Source of the DNA: Ensifer oleiphilus
GTDB lineage: Bacteria; Pseudomonadota; Alphaproteobacteria; Rhizobiales; Rhizobiaceae
Assembly: GCF_013371465.1 (NCBI RefSeq)
Contig: NZ_JABWDU010000008.1
Coordinates: 1-64,000 of the forward strand
DNA: 64,000 nt
Reading direction: 5' to 3'
The notes beneath the pieces are model-generated. The model searched no databases. It had not been told where the DNA came from and saw nothing but the letters and a program-made list of their open reading frames with translations. Position 1 is the first letter of the stretch. Each line of letters opens with the position of its first letter. A program made the translations under genes and the position numbers. Positions 8,546 through 17,886 of this stretch are shown here, piece after piece.

Positions 8546-9709
8546 CTACCTGGTCTCGGTGAACAGTTCGCGACCGATCAGCATGCGGCGGATTTCACTG
8601 GTTCCGGCGCCGATCTCGTAGAGCTTGGCGTCACGCAGCAGCCGGCCCGCCGAATAGTCGTTGGTATAGCCATTGCCGCCGAGCGCCTGGATAGCCTCCA
8701 GCGCCAGCGCCGTTGCCTTCTCGGCTGCGTAGAGAATGCAGCCGGCCGCGTCCTTGCGGGTGGTCTCGCCGCGATCGCAGGCGGCCGCCACCGCATAGAC
8801 ATAGGCGCGCGCCGCATTCGCCGTCACATACATGTCGGCAAGCTTGCCCTGCATCAGTTGGAACTCGCCGATCGCCTGGCCGAACTGCTTACGCTCGTGG
8901 AGATAGGGGACGACGACGTCAAGGCAAGCGGACATGATGCCGAGCGGTCCGGCGGACAGTACGACACGTTCATAGTCTAGGCCGGACATCAGCACGCGGA
9001 CGCCGCCACCCTCGCTGCCCAGGATGTTTTCAGCCGGCACCTCGCAATCGCGAAAAATCAGCTCGCAGGTGTTGGAGCCGCGCATGCCGAGCTTGTCGAG
9101 CTTCTGGCCGGTGGAAAAGCCGGCGAAACCCTTTTCGACGAGAAAGGCGGTAATGCCGCGCGGACCGGCACTGGGGTCTGTCTTGGCGTAGACCACCAGC
9201 ACGTCCGCATCCGGCCCGTTGGTGATCCACATCTTGCCGCCGTTGAGGACATAACGGTCGCCGCGTTTTTCGGCCCGGAGCGTCATGGAAACGACGTCGG
9301 AGCCAGCACCCGGTTCGGACATGGCAAGCGCGCCCACATGTTCGCCCGAGATCAGCTTCGGCAGATAGCGCGCTTTCTGCGCCTCGCTGCCGTTGCGGCT
9401 GATCTGGTTGACGCAGAGATTGGAATGGGCGCCGTAGCTCAAGCCCACGGAAGCGGAGGCGCGGCTGATTTCCTCCATGGCGACGCAATGGGCGACATAG
9501 CCCATGCCCGCACCGCCATAGGCCTCGTCTGCGGTAATCCCGAGCAGACCGAGATCACCCATTTCCCGCCAGAGCGGTGTCGGGAACGCGTTGCTGCGGT
9601 CGGTTTCCGCCGCCAACGGCGCGATGCGCTCGGTTGCAAAGCGCCGTACGCTATCGCGCAACGCATCAATGTCCTCGCCTAGCGCGAAGCTCAATCCGCC
9701 CTGAAACAT
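8546..9709 (-). CDS. ivd: Isovaleryl-CoA dehydrogenase
   Basis: A 387-residue acyl-CoA dehydrogenase with an N-terminal helical domain, a middle beta domain ([16 protein letters not shown] near residue 132) and a C-terminal FAD/tetramer domain ([20 protein letters not shown] near residue 342). The GLDYER segment near residue 243 carries the glutamate that serves as catalytic base in isovaleryl-CoA dehydrogenases, instead of the later position used by short-chain enzymes. It oxidises isovaleryl-CoA to 3-methylcrotonyl-CoA with ETF as acceptor. First gene of the operon; GAGGAGA precedes the ATG by a few bases. No liuR-type regulator is adjacent. Confidence 0.92.
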   Translation of the reverse strand: MFQGGLSFALGEDIDALRDSVRRFATERIAPLAAETDRSNAFPTPLWREMGDLGLLGITADEAYGGAGMGYVAHCVAMEEISRASASVGLSYGAHSNLCVNQISRNGSEAQKARYLPKLISGEHVGALAMSEPGAGSDVVSMTLRAEKRGDRYVLNGGKMWITNGPDADVLVVYAKTDPSAGPRGITAFLVEKGFAGFSTGQKLDKLGMRGSNTCELIFRDCEVPAENILGSEGGGVRVLMSGLDYERVVLSAGPLGIMSACLDVVVPYLHERKQFGQAIGEFQLMQGKLADMYVTANAARAYVYAVAAACDRGETTRKDAAGCILYAAEKATALALEAIQALGGNGYTNDYSAGRLLRDAKLYEIGAGTSEIRRMLIGRELFTETR

Positions 9710-9954
9710 CTCTCATCTCCTCCCCTCGACCCCATCGATGATCTCCTCACCACCGACTGGGTCGTCTGCGCTCCATCCTCTACGCGCAAGGCGGCGATTG
9801 CAATGATACCAACGCCGCGATGTCGAGCGACGATAGCACCGCGCCTGGCTAATTTCCTTCCAAAGAGGAAATCCGGGAAGCACGATCTGGAAAGTTTAGG
9901 AGCATTTGGCGATGCATCCGATGCGCGAAACGGCTTGCGCCAATCTGGCCCGCT

Positions 9955-9991
9955 GCAACGTTCGCGTTGCGATGGAATCGCTTGCGAAGCG
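9955..9991 (-). terminator. Tandem small hairpins just after the cellulose operon
   Basis: Directly after the bcsK stop, the minus strand carries two short hairpins. One has 5-bp arms at 9991-9979 (CGCTT/AAGCG) and the other perfect 6-bp arms at 9970-9955 (GCAACG-CGAA-CGTTGC). There is no clear uridine run after them, so Rho-independent termination is only a possibility; they may instead protect the 3' end. Confidence 0.35.
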
Positions 9992-9992
9992 T

Positions 9993-12206
9993 TTACTTGT
10001 TTGGCCAGATTTCCTGCGCCCTGCCGACGTCGGCGAGGCCGCGCTGCGCGTCACGGTTGCCGGTAGCGGCAACCGCCTCGAAGATGCGCCGGGCTTCGGC
10101 GTAGCGCTTGAGGTTGAGATAGGCGTAGCCGCGCAGCACCATCAGGTCCGACCGCTGCGTCGAGATCTGGCCAAGCTGATCGAGGAAGATCAGCGCCTCG
10201 CGATACCGTTTGGCATCGAAGGCGGCAATCGCCCTGTCGGAGAGAATGGCGCTCTGCAATTCTTCGGCGCGGCGGCGGCTCTGGGTCGATTGCGTTGCGG
10301 CCACCGCAGCCCTGTTGGTCAGCCCTGCCCTGAGATAGGCGAGGCTTTGGCCGTAGGCGGCATCTTCGCGCATCTGCGAAGCCGGTGCCTGCAGGGCCAC
10401 CGCGAACGCTTCAGCGGCTTCCAGCGGACGATTGAGGTCCATCAGGCACCAGCCGCGCGTCAGCGCCGCCTGCGGTGAAAGCCGCGCAGGATTGACGGTC
10501 GTCCGGCATCCCGTTGCGTTCCTGCCAGTCGTTTGTGTTTGCCGCGCAACCGCAACAGGCTGCTCGACCTCATAACGCGTCACCGTTCGCGGCGCGGCCT
10601 CCGTCACGGCCGCAGGTGTCTTTTGTCGCCCACCGGAAATGGGTGCCTGTTCTCGCGCCAGCGGCTGTTGTTGCCGGGCAATGGCGTCGCGCCGCTCCTC
10701 CTCGGTCTCACCCAGGCGCGCGATGCGCTCGGAGCGCCCGGCCCAAAGCCTCTGGATCTCCGCGACGCCCGCGGCATCACCGAGCTGGTTGCGACTCAGC
10801 GCCAGGCCATAGGCCGAAGGTTCGTCATCCGGCTTCCAGCGAAGGGCAGTTGCAAACCATTGTGCAGCCGTCCCCGGCTGTTCCATGGCACGGGCATACC
10901 AGCCGAACTGCTGGGCGGTGGCCGGATCACGCCCCTTTGTCGTCTCCTGCGCGATGCGGCTCAGCACTTCCTCGCGGAGCGTCACCGGCGGCTCGATCGC
11001 CAGCAGGTTTGCCGTCGCGGCAAAATAGGTGGCCTTTGCGTCTTCCGACGCATCGCGCCAGGGATACAGCACCTTCTCCGCGTCTTCATGCGCCTTGCGC
11101 GCAATCAACGTCAGCGCCAGTCCTTGCGCGGCGGAGGCGGAATCCTCCTTGTCGTGGGCACGACGGAACCACTGCTCGGCCGCGCTCATGTTGTCGCGAC
11201 GCAACTGGTACCAGCCCAGAAGAAGCGCGTCGCTCGCCAAGCCCTCGGTTTCAACCAGGCGTTCGAGGCGCAGGATATATTTCGGATCGACGGCCAGCTT
11301 GCCATCCGCATCGCCCTCAGCGACGAAGCGTCGGGCCAGATCGTCGCCAATGCTCTCGAACTCGCCACCGCCGCCGGGCGCCGTGCGCTCAAAGGCCAGC
11401 AGTTCCTGGGCAATGTCGTAGGGCAGTCCGGATACCGCCTTCTGCACGGTCGCCAGCCGCTCCGGGGCATTCTCGCAATTCTTCAGGACGTAGAGATAGG
11501 CGTCGCGAGCGCGATCCGGTCGCTTGGTCTGCGCGAACGCGTCAGCCACCCGCCAGAGCACGTCCACTTCAGAACATGTCAGCAGGCTCGGCGTACTCGC
11601 CGCCACTTCGATGACCGTCTCGTACTGCTTGAGATCGGAGGCGTTCACCAACCGCGCCCGGGATTCGGCAACATTCAGCCGCTCGAGCAGATCCGCCGGC
11701 GGTTTCCAGGCGGCCTCGCCTGCCTGGCGCTCGGCGATCGCCTTTCTTACCTCCGCATAGCGCCCCTCCGAATAGAGTTGCCACATCGTTTCGAGCTGGA
11801 CGTCCTTGTTGCGCGGAACGGCAAGTGGATCCTCGGGAGGCGTCCAATCGGGATAAAGCGCCCTCAGCCGCGATATCTCGGCCTGCAGCCGAGCCGTATC
11901 GCCCTTGCTTGCGAAATAGCGCAGCGCCGATTCGTCGACCACCGGTGCCGTTGCCTGCGGCCGCGTAGCCTCGGCGGCAGGCTGCGTGTTCTGCGCCACC
12001 TGGCGAAATTCGGGCGCGGCACGTCTCGATGCCTTGTCGACCACGCCGAACGACGCCTCGTCGGGAAGCCCGCTTGCCTGGTCCCCGCTGGTCGGCGCAC
12101 CGGCAACGCCACTCCAATTTTTACGCAGAAGCCCGTCGTCGGCAAAACCGGCAATCCCGGCCGCCGTGAACATAATGCCGGCGATGACAACGGTTGACGA
12201 CTTCAT
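9993..12206 (-). CDS. bcsK: TPR-repeat protein BcsK of a type III cellulose synthase operon
   Basis: A 737-residue protein with an N-terminal hydrophobic segment (VVIAGIMFTAAGIAGF) followed by a long run of helical TPR-like repeats up to the C-terminus (for example YLNLKRYAEARRIFEAVAAT). It lacks the large outer-membrane beta-barrel expected of BcsC. In the published classification of bcs operons, type III loci such as those of rhizobia carry bcsK in place of bcsC, which fits the last position in this operon. A periplasmic scaffold for glucan export is the likely role, by analogy. ATG 12206 overlaps the bcsZ stop (ATGA) with GGAG upstream; a GTG two codons earlier is possible. Confidence 0.78.
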   Translation of the reverse strand: MKSSTVVIAGIMFTAAGIAGFADDGLLRKNWSGVAGAPTSGDQASGLPDEASFGVVDKASRRAAPEFRQVAQNTQPAAEATRPQATAPVVDESALRYFASKGDTARLQAEISRLRALYPDWTPPEDPLAVPRNKDVQLETMWQLYSEGRYAEVRKAIAERQAGEAAWKPPADLLERLNVAESRARLVNASDLKQYETVIEVAASTPSLLTCSEVDVLWRVADAFAQTKRPDRARDAYLYVLKNCENAPERLATVQKAVSGLPYDIAQELLAFERTAPGGGGEFESIGDDLARRFVAEGDADGKLAVDPKYILRLERLVETEGLASDALLLGWYQLRRDNMSAAEQWFRRAHDKEDSASAAQGLALTLIARKAHEDAEKVLYPWRDASEDAKATYFAATANLLAIEPPVTLREEVLSRIAQETTKGRDPATAQQFGWYARAMEQPGTAAQWFATALRWKPDDEPSAYGLALSRNQLGDAAGVAEIQRLWAGRSERIARLGETEEERRDAIARQQQPLAREQAPISGGRQKTPAAVTEAAPRTVTRYEVEQPVAVARQTQTTGRNATGCRTTVNPARLSPQAALTRGWCLMDLNRPLEAAEAFAVALQAPASQMREDAAYGQSLAYLRAGLTNRAAVAATQSTQSRRRAEELQSAILSDRAIAAFDAKRYREALIFLDQLGQISTQRSDLMVLRGYAYLNLKRYAEARRIFEAVAATGNRDAQRGLADVGRAQEIWPNK

Positions 12207-13258
12207 AGACACTCCGGACGCTTCTCCTTCGCATAAGACAACCCGAGAAGGTGCAGTGTCGAAGGATAGTATTGCGTCGGGCTGAACACCTTGACGCTGT
12301 CGGGCAACGGTACCCGCTCCAAGACACAGGCCAGAATATGGTTAACAAATTGATAACCGGGGTCCGTCAAGGCCGCCCGGACGGTCCCCGTCGCGACGTC
12401 GCTGATGAGCAAATCACCGTTGCTGCCAAGCATGCCCAGCCGCAATCTTGAAAGCAGTTCGGCATCGTCGCTGCCTGCGCGAACGAGATAGAGAGGGATG
12501 CGCAGCGCATTGTATCCGAACTCCGCCGGAAAGCCCTGGGCCGCCTTGAGACGCGTCCTGGCGCTGACCCAATCGGCCGGCATCTTGCGCGGCCCGAGCT
12601 GCAATGCGTCGAGCATGCTCTCACCATCGTCTCGCAGGGATTCCCATTTCGGCGAAGGTGCCACACGGTTGAGGACGGGGAAAGCCTCGAAGATCCAATA
12701 GGAGGGGTTTATGACAGGGCCATCGTCTCGATCGGCGGCAGAAAACCCGGCAACGCCCGGCAGCAACAACGTCCGACCGCCATAGTCGATCACGGCCCTG
12801 TCGAGGATTGCCGGGGCGATCTTGGCCGCCGCCGCAAGATAGTCCTGCCGTCTCCAGTGTTCGCCGGCCAGTGTCAGCGCATAGGCGATTAGGATATCGC
12901 CATCGGTCGCGTTGTTGACATCAATCACATGGGGTTTTTCAGCCGGGCTCCATTTCCAGGCGGCAAGTCCGTCGTCGCGCAGGAGCAGTTCACGGCGCGT
13001 GAAGGACCAGATCAACTCGAAATCGGCAGCGTTGTCCGCGAGCACCGCCAGCAACAGGCCGTAGCCTTGCCCCTCGCTGTGGCTGATGCCGCCGTTGCCG
13101 TCGTCGATGATGCGCCCGCCGGCGTCGACGAACTTGGCCTTGTATGTCTGCCAATCCTCGGCACTCACGGTTCCGCCCCGGCCCTGGGCTATCGCGGGCG
13201 CCTGCGGTAGAGCAGCGACAAGTGCCAGGGCGAGGATGAGAACCGTGCGCAAGCTCAT
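12203..13258 (-). CDS. bcsZ: Periplasmic endo-beta-1,4-glucanase BcsZ (glycoside hydrolase family 8)
   Basis: A 351-residue GH8 enzyme with a clear signal peptide (SLRTVLILALALVAALPQ, cut near AIAQ). HSEGQGYG near residue 61 holds the catalytic acid and NATDGDILIAYAL near residue 120 holds the catalytic aspartate region. BcsZ trims nascent or mis-crystallised cellulose in the periplasm and is a standard partner of BcsA/B. The frame continues upstream, but ATG 13258 gives the signal peptide and overlaps the bcsB stop by 4 bases. Confidence 0.9.
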   Translation of the reverse strand: MSLRTVLILALALVAALPQAPAIAQGRGGTVSAEDWQTYKAKFVDAGGRIIDDGNGGISHSEGQGYGLLLAVLADNAADFELIWSFTRRELLLRDDGLAAWKWSPAEKPHVIDVNNATDGDILIAYALTLAGEHWRRQDYLAAAAKIAPAILDRAVIDYGGRTLLLPGVAGFSAADRDDGPVINPSYWIFEAFPVLNRVAPSPKWESLRDDGESMLDALQLGPRKMPADWVSARTRLKAAQGFPAEFGYNALRIPLYLVRAGSDDAELLSRLRLGMLGSNGDLLISDVATGTVRAALTDPGYQFVNHILACVLERVPLPDSVKVFSPTQYYPSTLHLLGLSYAKEKRPECL

Positions 13259-15600
13259 GGCCGGCGCCCGAGCCGACTGAGCATGGATGACGTGGCAAGC
13301 CCGAGCAGCACCGACAAGACCACCAGCGCCACGGCGTAAAAGAGGATGTTGCTGGAAAGCCAGTTGGCAATGATCAGTCGATAGTTGCCGATCGACGCCG
13401 GCCTTGTCTGCACGAACTCGAAATTGGTCACCGGCACCACGTTGATGGCGCCACTGGCCGGCTCGTAGGTCGAGATGTGTCCGGCGATCCTTTGCCATTG
13501 ACGGATGTCGGATACGGCTGAAACGCCGTCGCTCAACAGCTTGGCGGTCGGCGCAGCGACCAATGTCCACGTGGCGTCATCCGTCGGATTTGCCCCTTGG
13601 GCGATGAGCAACGTTGCCGTTTCCGGCGGCGCGAAATCGGCCTGTTCCTGTGGCAGGATACGCAGGGAACTGAGTGAGATGTCGAACTCCTGCTTCACCC
13701 AGTTCTGAAGCGCCGTGATCTGGGTGCGCCAGGCGCCACCGCTCAAGCGCGTCTGCCATTCATCGATTGCCTTCTGCGTATCCTCGCCGCGGCCGGTGGC
13801 CTGCGCGCTGCCCCAGGACATCTGCCGGCTGGGATCGATGCCGACCTGGGTGAGTACCGTCTTCGGCAATTCAGGCAAGGTGCCAACGAAGAGTGCGTTG
13901 CGCGTACCCGCGGCCAACGGCGAAACGATCGTCTCAACGGCGATCGGTCGACCGCCGGCAACCGCAAGCCGTGCAAGGAACGTCGCTGCGGCCGACAACG
14001 TGTCGGCATCCGCCCGGTCGATGAAGAGCGGGATCGTTCCGGCACTGTTGCGATAGGGGGCTGCCGCGCCGGACAACGCCGCAAGATTGGGCCGAAGACC
14101 GATCCGCGCGAAGTTGGGCATATGGAGTTCCGACGTATCGAACAGTGCAAAACGCGAATCCGTCGACGCCGGGGCGCCCGGTGCGCAAACCTTGTCCTGT
14201 TCCGTCAGGAGCACGGCCTCGAGTTCAATCAGGTTCGGTCCGGGCCGGAAATGGCGCATCGTCACGTTGATCGGCAGATGACGCAGAATGCCGCCCGTCG
14301 CCGAATCGAACGGTACGGTCGAAGCGATGTTGCCGTTGACGTAAATGTCGATCCGGCTGCCTGGGAGAACCGTCTCGGTATAGGCGGCGTCCAGCAGGAT
14401 CGTCGCCTCGCCATAGGCGTCCGCATAGAAGTCCGACGGCACAGCCACCGAAAACTTCGACCGGAAACGGCGCCCGGTAAATTCGCTTGTCGCGACACCC
14501 AGTTCCGAGAAACGCAGCCGCGTACTGCCCGCGACCACCGGCGTTTCGGGCAAGAGCCAGCGCTCCGTATTGATGATGTCGCGGGGAACCTCGCTCGGTC
14601 GGTCCATCGGTTCGGCGACGGCCTCGATAGCGGCCCGCACGGCTGGCCAGTCGGGACCGCTCAGGACCAGAACTGGTGCATTTGTCTTATCGTCGTGGAC
14701 AAAAGCGGTGACCGATCCGCCGGCGGCGCCATCGGGCAGCGCCGCGAGCAGCGGTGACACCTCGTCGACGGTGCCCGCAACCACGGTCAATTCGCCGGGC
14801 TTTCCCAACTCCGGCAGGCCCTGGCTGAGGATCACCCTCTGCGCCGGCATGTGACCGCGCAGCGCCAAACCCTGGGCGAGCCGCATCATATCGGCAGTGC
14901 GGCTCGGCTGCGCCATTCCCGGAACGACGAGATTGAACCGCGTGCGGCCATTGCCGTCGACGCCAACGGCACGGATGTCGTCGACGCTCGCAAAGACAGC
15001 GCTCTCGGCATCGGCAAAGCTGATGAAAGCCGTGTCCGGAGCAATTTCGGTCCACAATTCATAGGTGGATTCGATGGTGCAGTCGGTGCGGTGGCGTTGT
15101 TGCACACGGAACCGGATGTCATTGGAACCGGGGCGCAGCAAACCGGCACGCAGCTCGTAGCTACGTTCCTCGGGGGTATCCGACGCTTTGATCGGCCCTT
15201 CGCCGACCAGCTCGCCATTGACGAAAACCGAAAGGGACGAGACCTCCGGTGCAATCACGATCGCATTCTGATAACCGAAATTCAGCGTTGCGGGCGATTG
15301 CGCCTGGGCCGGCGTCAAGTACATCGACCAGGTGCGTTCATCGACCTCGCCGCTGAGCGACAGCGCGTCAAAGGGCACGATATACCGCCTGAAATCGTGG
15401 CGCGCGCCGCCGCTGAGCGTGTCTGCCCCGGCGTCTGGCTGGATTGCCGGCTGGCCCCCACCCCCCTCTTGCTTTGGCATTTCGACCGGCGGCTCGGCCG
15501 CCGGACGTTCACCCGACATGTCGAACGGGTTCGATTGAGCGAAGGTTTGCGTGGTCGCGGCAAGAAGCACGACAAGTAGGGCGGCAAGCGTCCGGTTCAT
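13255..15600 (-). CDS. bcsB: Cellulose synthase periplasmic subunit BcsB
   Basis: A 781-residue protein with a signal peptide (NRTLAALLVVLLAATTQTFAQ) and one C-terminal membrane anchor (LSSNILFYAVALVVLSVLLG). The long periplasmic part between them matches BcsB, with two carbohydrate-binding and two flavodoxin-like domains in the family. Cues are the YELRAGLLRPGSNDIRFRVQ region and RIDIYVNGNIASTVPF. BcsB binds BcsA in the inner membrane and guides the glucan across the periplasm. ATG 15600 overlaps the bcsA stop (ATGA); the open frame beyond it lies inside bcsA and is not used. Confidence 0.92.
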   Translation of the reverse strand: MNRTLAALLVVLLAATTQTFAQSNPFDMSGERPAAEPPVEMPKQEGGGGQPAIQPDAGADTLSGGARHDFRRYIVPFDALSLSGEVDERTWSMYLTPAQAQSPATLNFGYQNAIVIAPEVSSLSVFVNGELVGEGPIKASDTPEERSYELRAGLLRPGSNDIRFRVQQRHRTDCTIESTYELWTEIAPDTAFISFADAESAVFASVDDIRAVGVDGNGRTRFNLVVPGMAQPSRTADMMRLAQGLALRGHMPAQRVILSQGLPELGKPGELTVVAGTVDEVSPLLAALPDGAAGGSVTAFVHDDKTNAPVLVLSGPDWPAVRAAIEAVAEPMDRPSEVPRDIINTERWLLPETPVVAGSTRLRFSELGVATSEFTGRRFRSKFSVAVPSDFYADAYGEATILLDAAYTETVLPGSRIDIYVNGNIASTVPFDSATGGILRHLPINVTMRHFRPGPNLIELEAVLLTEQDKVCAPGAPASTDSRFALFDTSELHMPNFARIGLRPNLAALSGAAAPYRNSAGTIPLFIDRADADTLSAAATFLARLAVAGGRPIAVETIVSPLAAGTRNALFVGTLPELPKTVLTQVGIDPSRQMSWGSAQATGRGEDTQKAIDEWQTRLSGGAWRTQITALQNWVKQEFDISLSSLRILPQEQADFAPPETATLLIAQGANPTDDATWTLVAAPTAKLLSDGVSAVSDIRQWQRIAGHISTYEPASGAINVVPVTNFEFVQTRPASIGNYRLIIANWLSSNILFYAVALVVLSVLLGLATSSMLSRLGRRP

Positions 15601-17774
15601 CGCGTCGCCTCCGCTTGGTCGGACGAGCGCAAGCTGCGGGCGAAATAGATCAGGCCGCGGCTCATCTGGTAGAGAGCCAGCCACAGGAACCAAACCGTGC
15701 CGCCGACCAGACCCGGATTTCCGCGCCGCGCCTTCTGGAATTCGCTCCATTGCTGGGAGTTCGCAAAGATCAGATCCGCCACCAGGCTGTGGTGGCGCGC
15801 CACCTCCGGCAGGTAACGGCAACCGAGCGTGGTGATGTCGCCGGCGATTTCCTTGTTCTTGACCGCAACCGGCAATGTCTCGGAGGTGCCGTCGCCGCTA
15901 TAGGGCTCGAAGCGGATGAGACCGTCCGTGTCGACGGGAAGCGTCGCCGCATCGACGCCATAGACCTGAACACGGGCGCCGTTGGCCGATACGTCTTCAA
16001 TGGTCGCCGGGTACCATTGGTCCGCGACGCCGAATTCGCAGCGCCGGCTGACCTTGACGCGCCGCGAGGCCGCTTTTTCCCCACGCTCAGAAACGACGCC
16101 GAGCGCGCAGCCTGCCATGATCAGGTTGAGCAGGTTCCACCCGCCCACGACCAGGGTGACGTCGGCCTTGTAGGGTTCGGTATAGACCCGGTAGACCGTC
16201 ATCAGAAGCGCGACGAAAAGCACGGCAAAGATGACGAAGAACGGTCGGCTGATTTCCGACAACCGGCTTTCCTGGATCGACTCGTCCTTGGCAGTCACCT
16301 TGAAGGTGGGCCTGCTCGGGCGCATCAGCACCGAGATGACCGCCGGCAGCAGATGCACGGTCTGGGCATATTCGTACAGCTCCGATATCCACGGCCAGCG
16401 GAAGGCGCCGTAGAGATAGTTCTGCATCATCAGGTTCACCATCATATAGGCGAGCGTATAGGCGAGGAACTCGCCGCCGGATGCGGTGAAGATCTCCAGA
16501 TCGAAGAACAGGTAGAAAAGCGGTGCGAACAGAAAGATCGTGCGCGACACCGGAAAGAGCCAGAACAGCGTCGATGACATGTAGCAAAGCCGCTGCGGGA
16601 TCGACAGTCCGCGCTTGAACAGCGGAAACCGGAACAGAAGGATCTGCATCATGCCCTGGGCCCAGCGGCTGCGCTGGCCGATGAAGCTGGCAAAGGTTGC
16701 CGGCTGCAGTCCGGCAATCAATGGCCGGTCGACATAGATGCTGTTCCAACCGCGGCCGTGCAGCGCGAGTGCCGTTTCACAGTCCTCGGTGATGCTCATG
16801 CCGCTGAAGCCTTCGGTATCCTCAAGTGCCTTGCGTCGTAGCACCGCCGCCGAACCACAGAAGAAGGCCGCGTTCCACTTGTCGAGGCCGCGCTGGATGA
16901 TGCCGTAGAACATCTCGTTCTCGCTCGGCATCTTCTCGAAGGTCCGCAGGTTGCGCTCAAGCGGATCGGGGTTGAGGAAGAAGTGCGGTGTCTGCACCAG
17001 GAAAAGCTTCGGGTCGCTCTCGAAATAGCCGACCGTTTCCAGCAGGAAATCGCGTGCCGGCGCGTGGTCGGCGTCGAAGACCGCGATCAGTTCGCCGTCC
17101 GAATGCAGCATGCCGTTGTTGAGGTTGCCGGCCTTGGCGTGTTCATTGCGCTCTCGGGTCAGATAGCGCACGCCAAGATCGTCGCAGAGCGCCTGCAGTT
17201 CCACATGCCGGGCAGAGGCACGCTGCGCCTCCACCAGGTTCATCGAGTAGCGCTTCTGCTGCGTGCCGCCATCATCGAGCAGCCAGACCGTCAACTTGTC
17301 GGCCGGGTAGTCCATGCCCTTGGCCGCGGCCAGCGTATTGGCAAGCAGCCCCGCATCCTCGTTATAGGACGGGACGAAGACGTCGACCTTCGGAAACGCG
17401 CCAGGCGAAACGGCCTTTGCCTTGCGCGGCGGCAGTGGCATCGCAACGACGAACAAGCTCAGCGACAGCATCATGACGCTGTACATTTCGGCGAGATAGA
17501 GCAGGAAGCCGGGGATGAAGTTCTCAAGCTGGTTCAGCGGCGGCAGCGTGCTGGTGGTGCGCCAATAGACATAGCGAAGCACGATGGCCGTACCGAAGGC
17601 GAGCGCGATCAGGCGCCAGCGACCTTCGGCCTTGATGAGCTTCAGGATCGCCATGAATGTGACGACCAACACGCTCACGATCAGCTGGGTCTGAAGATTG
17701 ACCGGCAACGTGATGACTGCAATGACGCAAAGGGAGAAAAACGCCCATGCCGCAACGGGACCGATCTTGCTCAT
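15597..17774 (-). CDS. bcsA: Cellulose synthase catalytic subunit BcsA (GT2 plus PilZ)
   Basis: A 725-residue membrane glycosyltransferase that polymerises UDP-glucose. Two to three transmembrane helices precede the GT2 domain, which has VFVPSYNE near residue 134, LLDDGG near 166, FDADHAP near 234, SITEDCETA near 328 and QRSRW near 368. These are the D, DxD, TED and QxxRW motifs. More helices follow, then a C-terminal PilZ-type domain with DVSANGARV near residue 594. The arginine segment before it reads RRVKVSRR (571-578), not a clean RxxxR. It is the second gene of the operon, 112 bases after bcsN. Confidence 0.95.
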   Translation of the reverse strand: MSKIGPVAAWAFFSLCVIAVITLPVNLQTQLIVSVLVVTFMAILKLIKAEGRWRLIALAFGTAIVLRYVYWRTTSTLPPLNQLENFIPGFLLYLAEMYSVMMLSLSLFVVAMPLPPRKAKAVSPGAFPKVDVFVPSYNEDAGLLANTLAAAKGMDYPADKLTVWLLDDGGTQQKRYSMNLVEAQRASARHVELQALCDDLGVRYLTRERNEHAKAGNLNNGMLHSDGELIAVFDADHAPARDFLLETVGYFESDPKLFLVQTPHFFLNPDPLERNLRTFEKMPSENEMFYGIIQRGLDKWNAAFFCGSAAVLRRKALEDTEGFSGMSITEDCETALALHGRGWNSIYVDRPLIAGLQPATFASFIGQRSRWAQGMMQILLFRFPLFKRGLSIPQRLCYMSSTLFWLFPVSRTIFLFAPLFYLFFDLEIFTASGGEFLAYTLAYMMVNLMMQNYLYGAFRWPWISELYEYAQTVHLLPAVISVLMRPSRPTFKVTAKDESIQESRLSEISRPFFVIFAVLFVALLMTVYRVYTEPYKADVTLVVGGWNLLNLIMAGCALGVVSERGEKAASRRVKVSRRCEFGVADQWYPATIEDVSANGARVQVYGVDAATLPVDTDGLIRFEPYSGDGTSETLPVAVKNKEIAGDITTLGCRYLPEVARHHSLVADLIFANSQQWSEFQKARRGNPGLVGGTVWFLWLALYQMSRGLIYFARSLRSSDQAEATR

Positions 17775-17886
17775 TCATTCTGCCTTCCAGCATTCGGCAT
17801 CATGCCACTGGTATCGCTTGACCTGATTTCACCTGGGCTTTTGCAAGCCCGATATCAGCCCATACCAAATGATGGTTAGGAGCTGA

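Noticed and set aside
10533-12197. Long open frame antisense to bcsK (554 codons)
   Set aside because: It mirrors the codon structure of bcsK, has no recognisable domain, and similar long antisense frames occur opposite mccA, napA and others in this high-G+C sequence.
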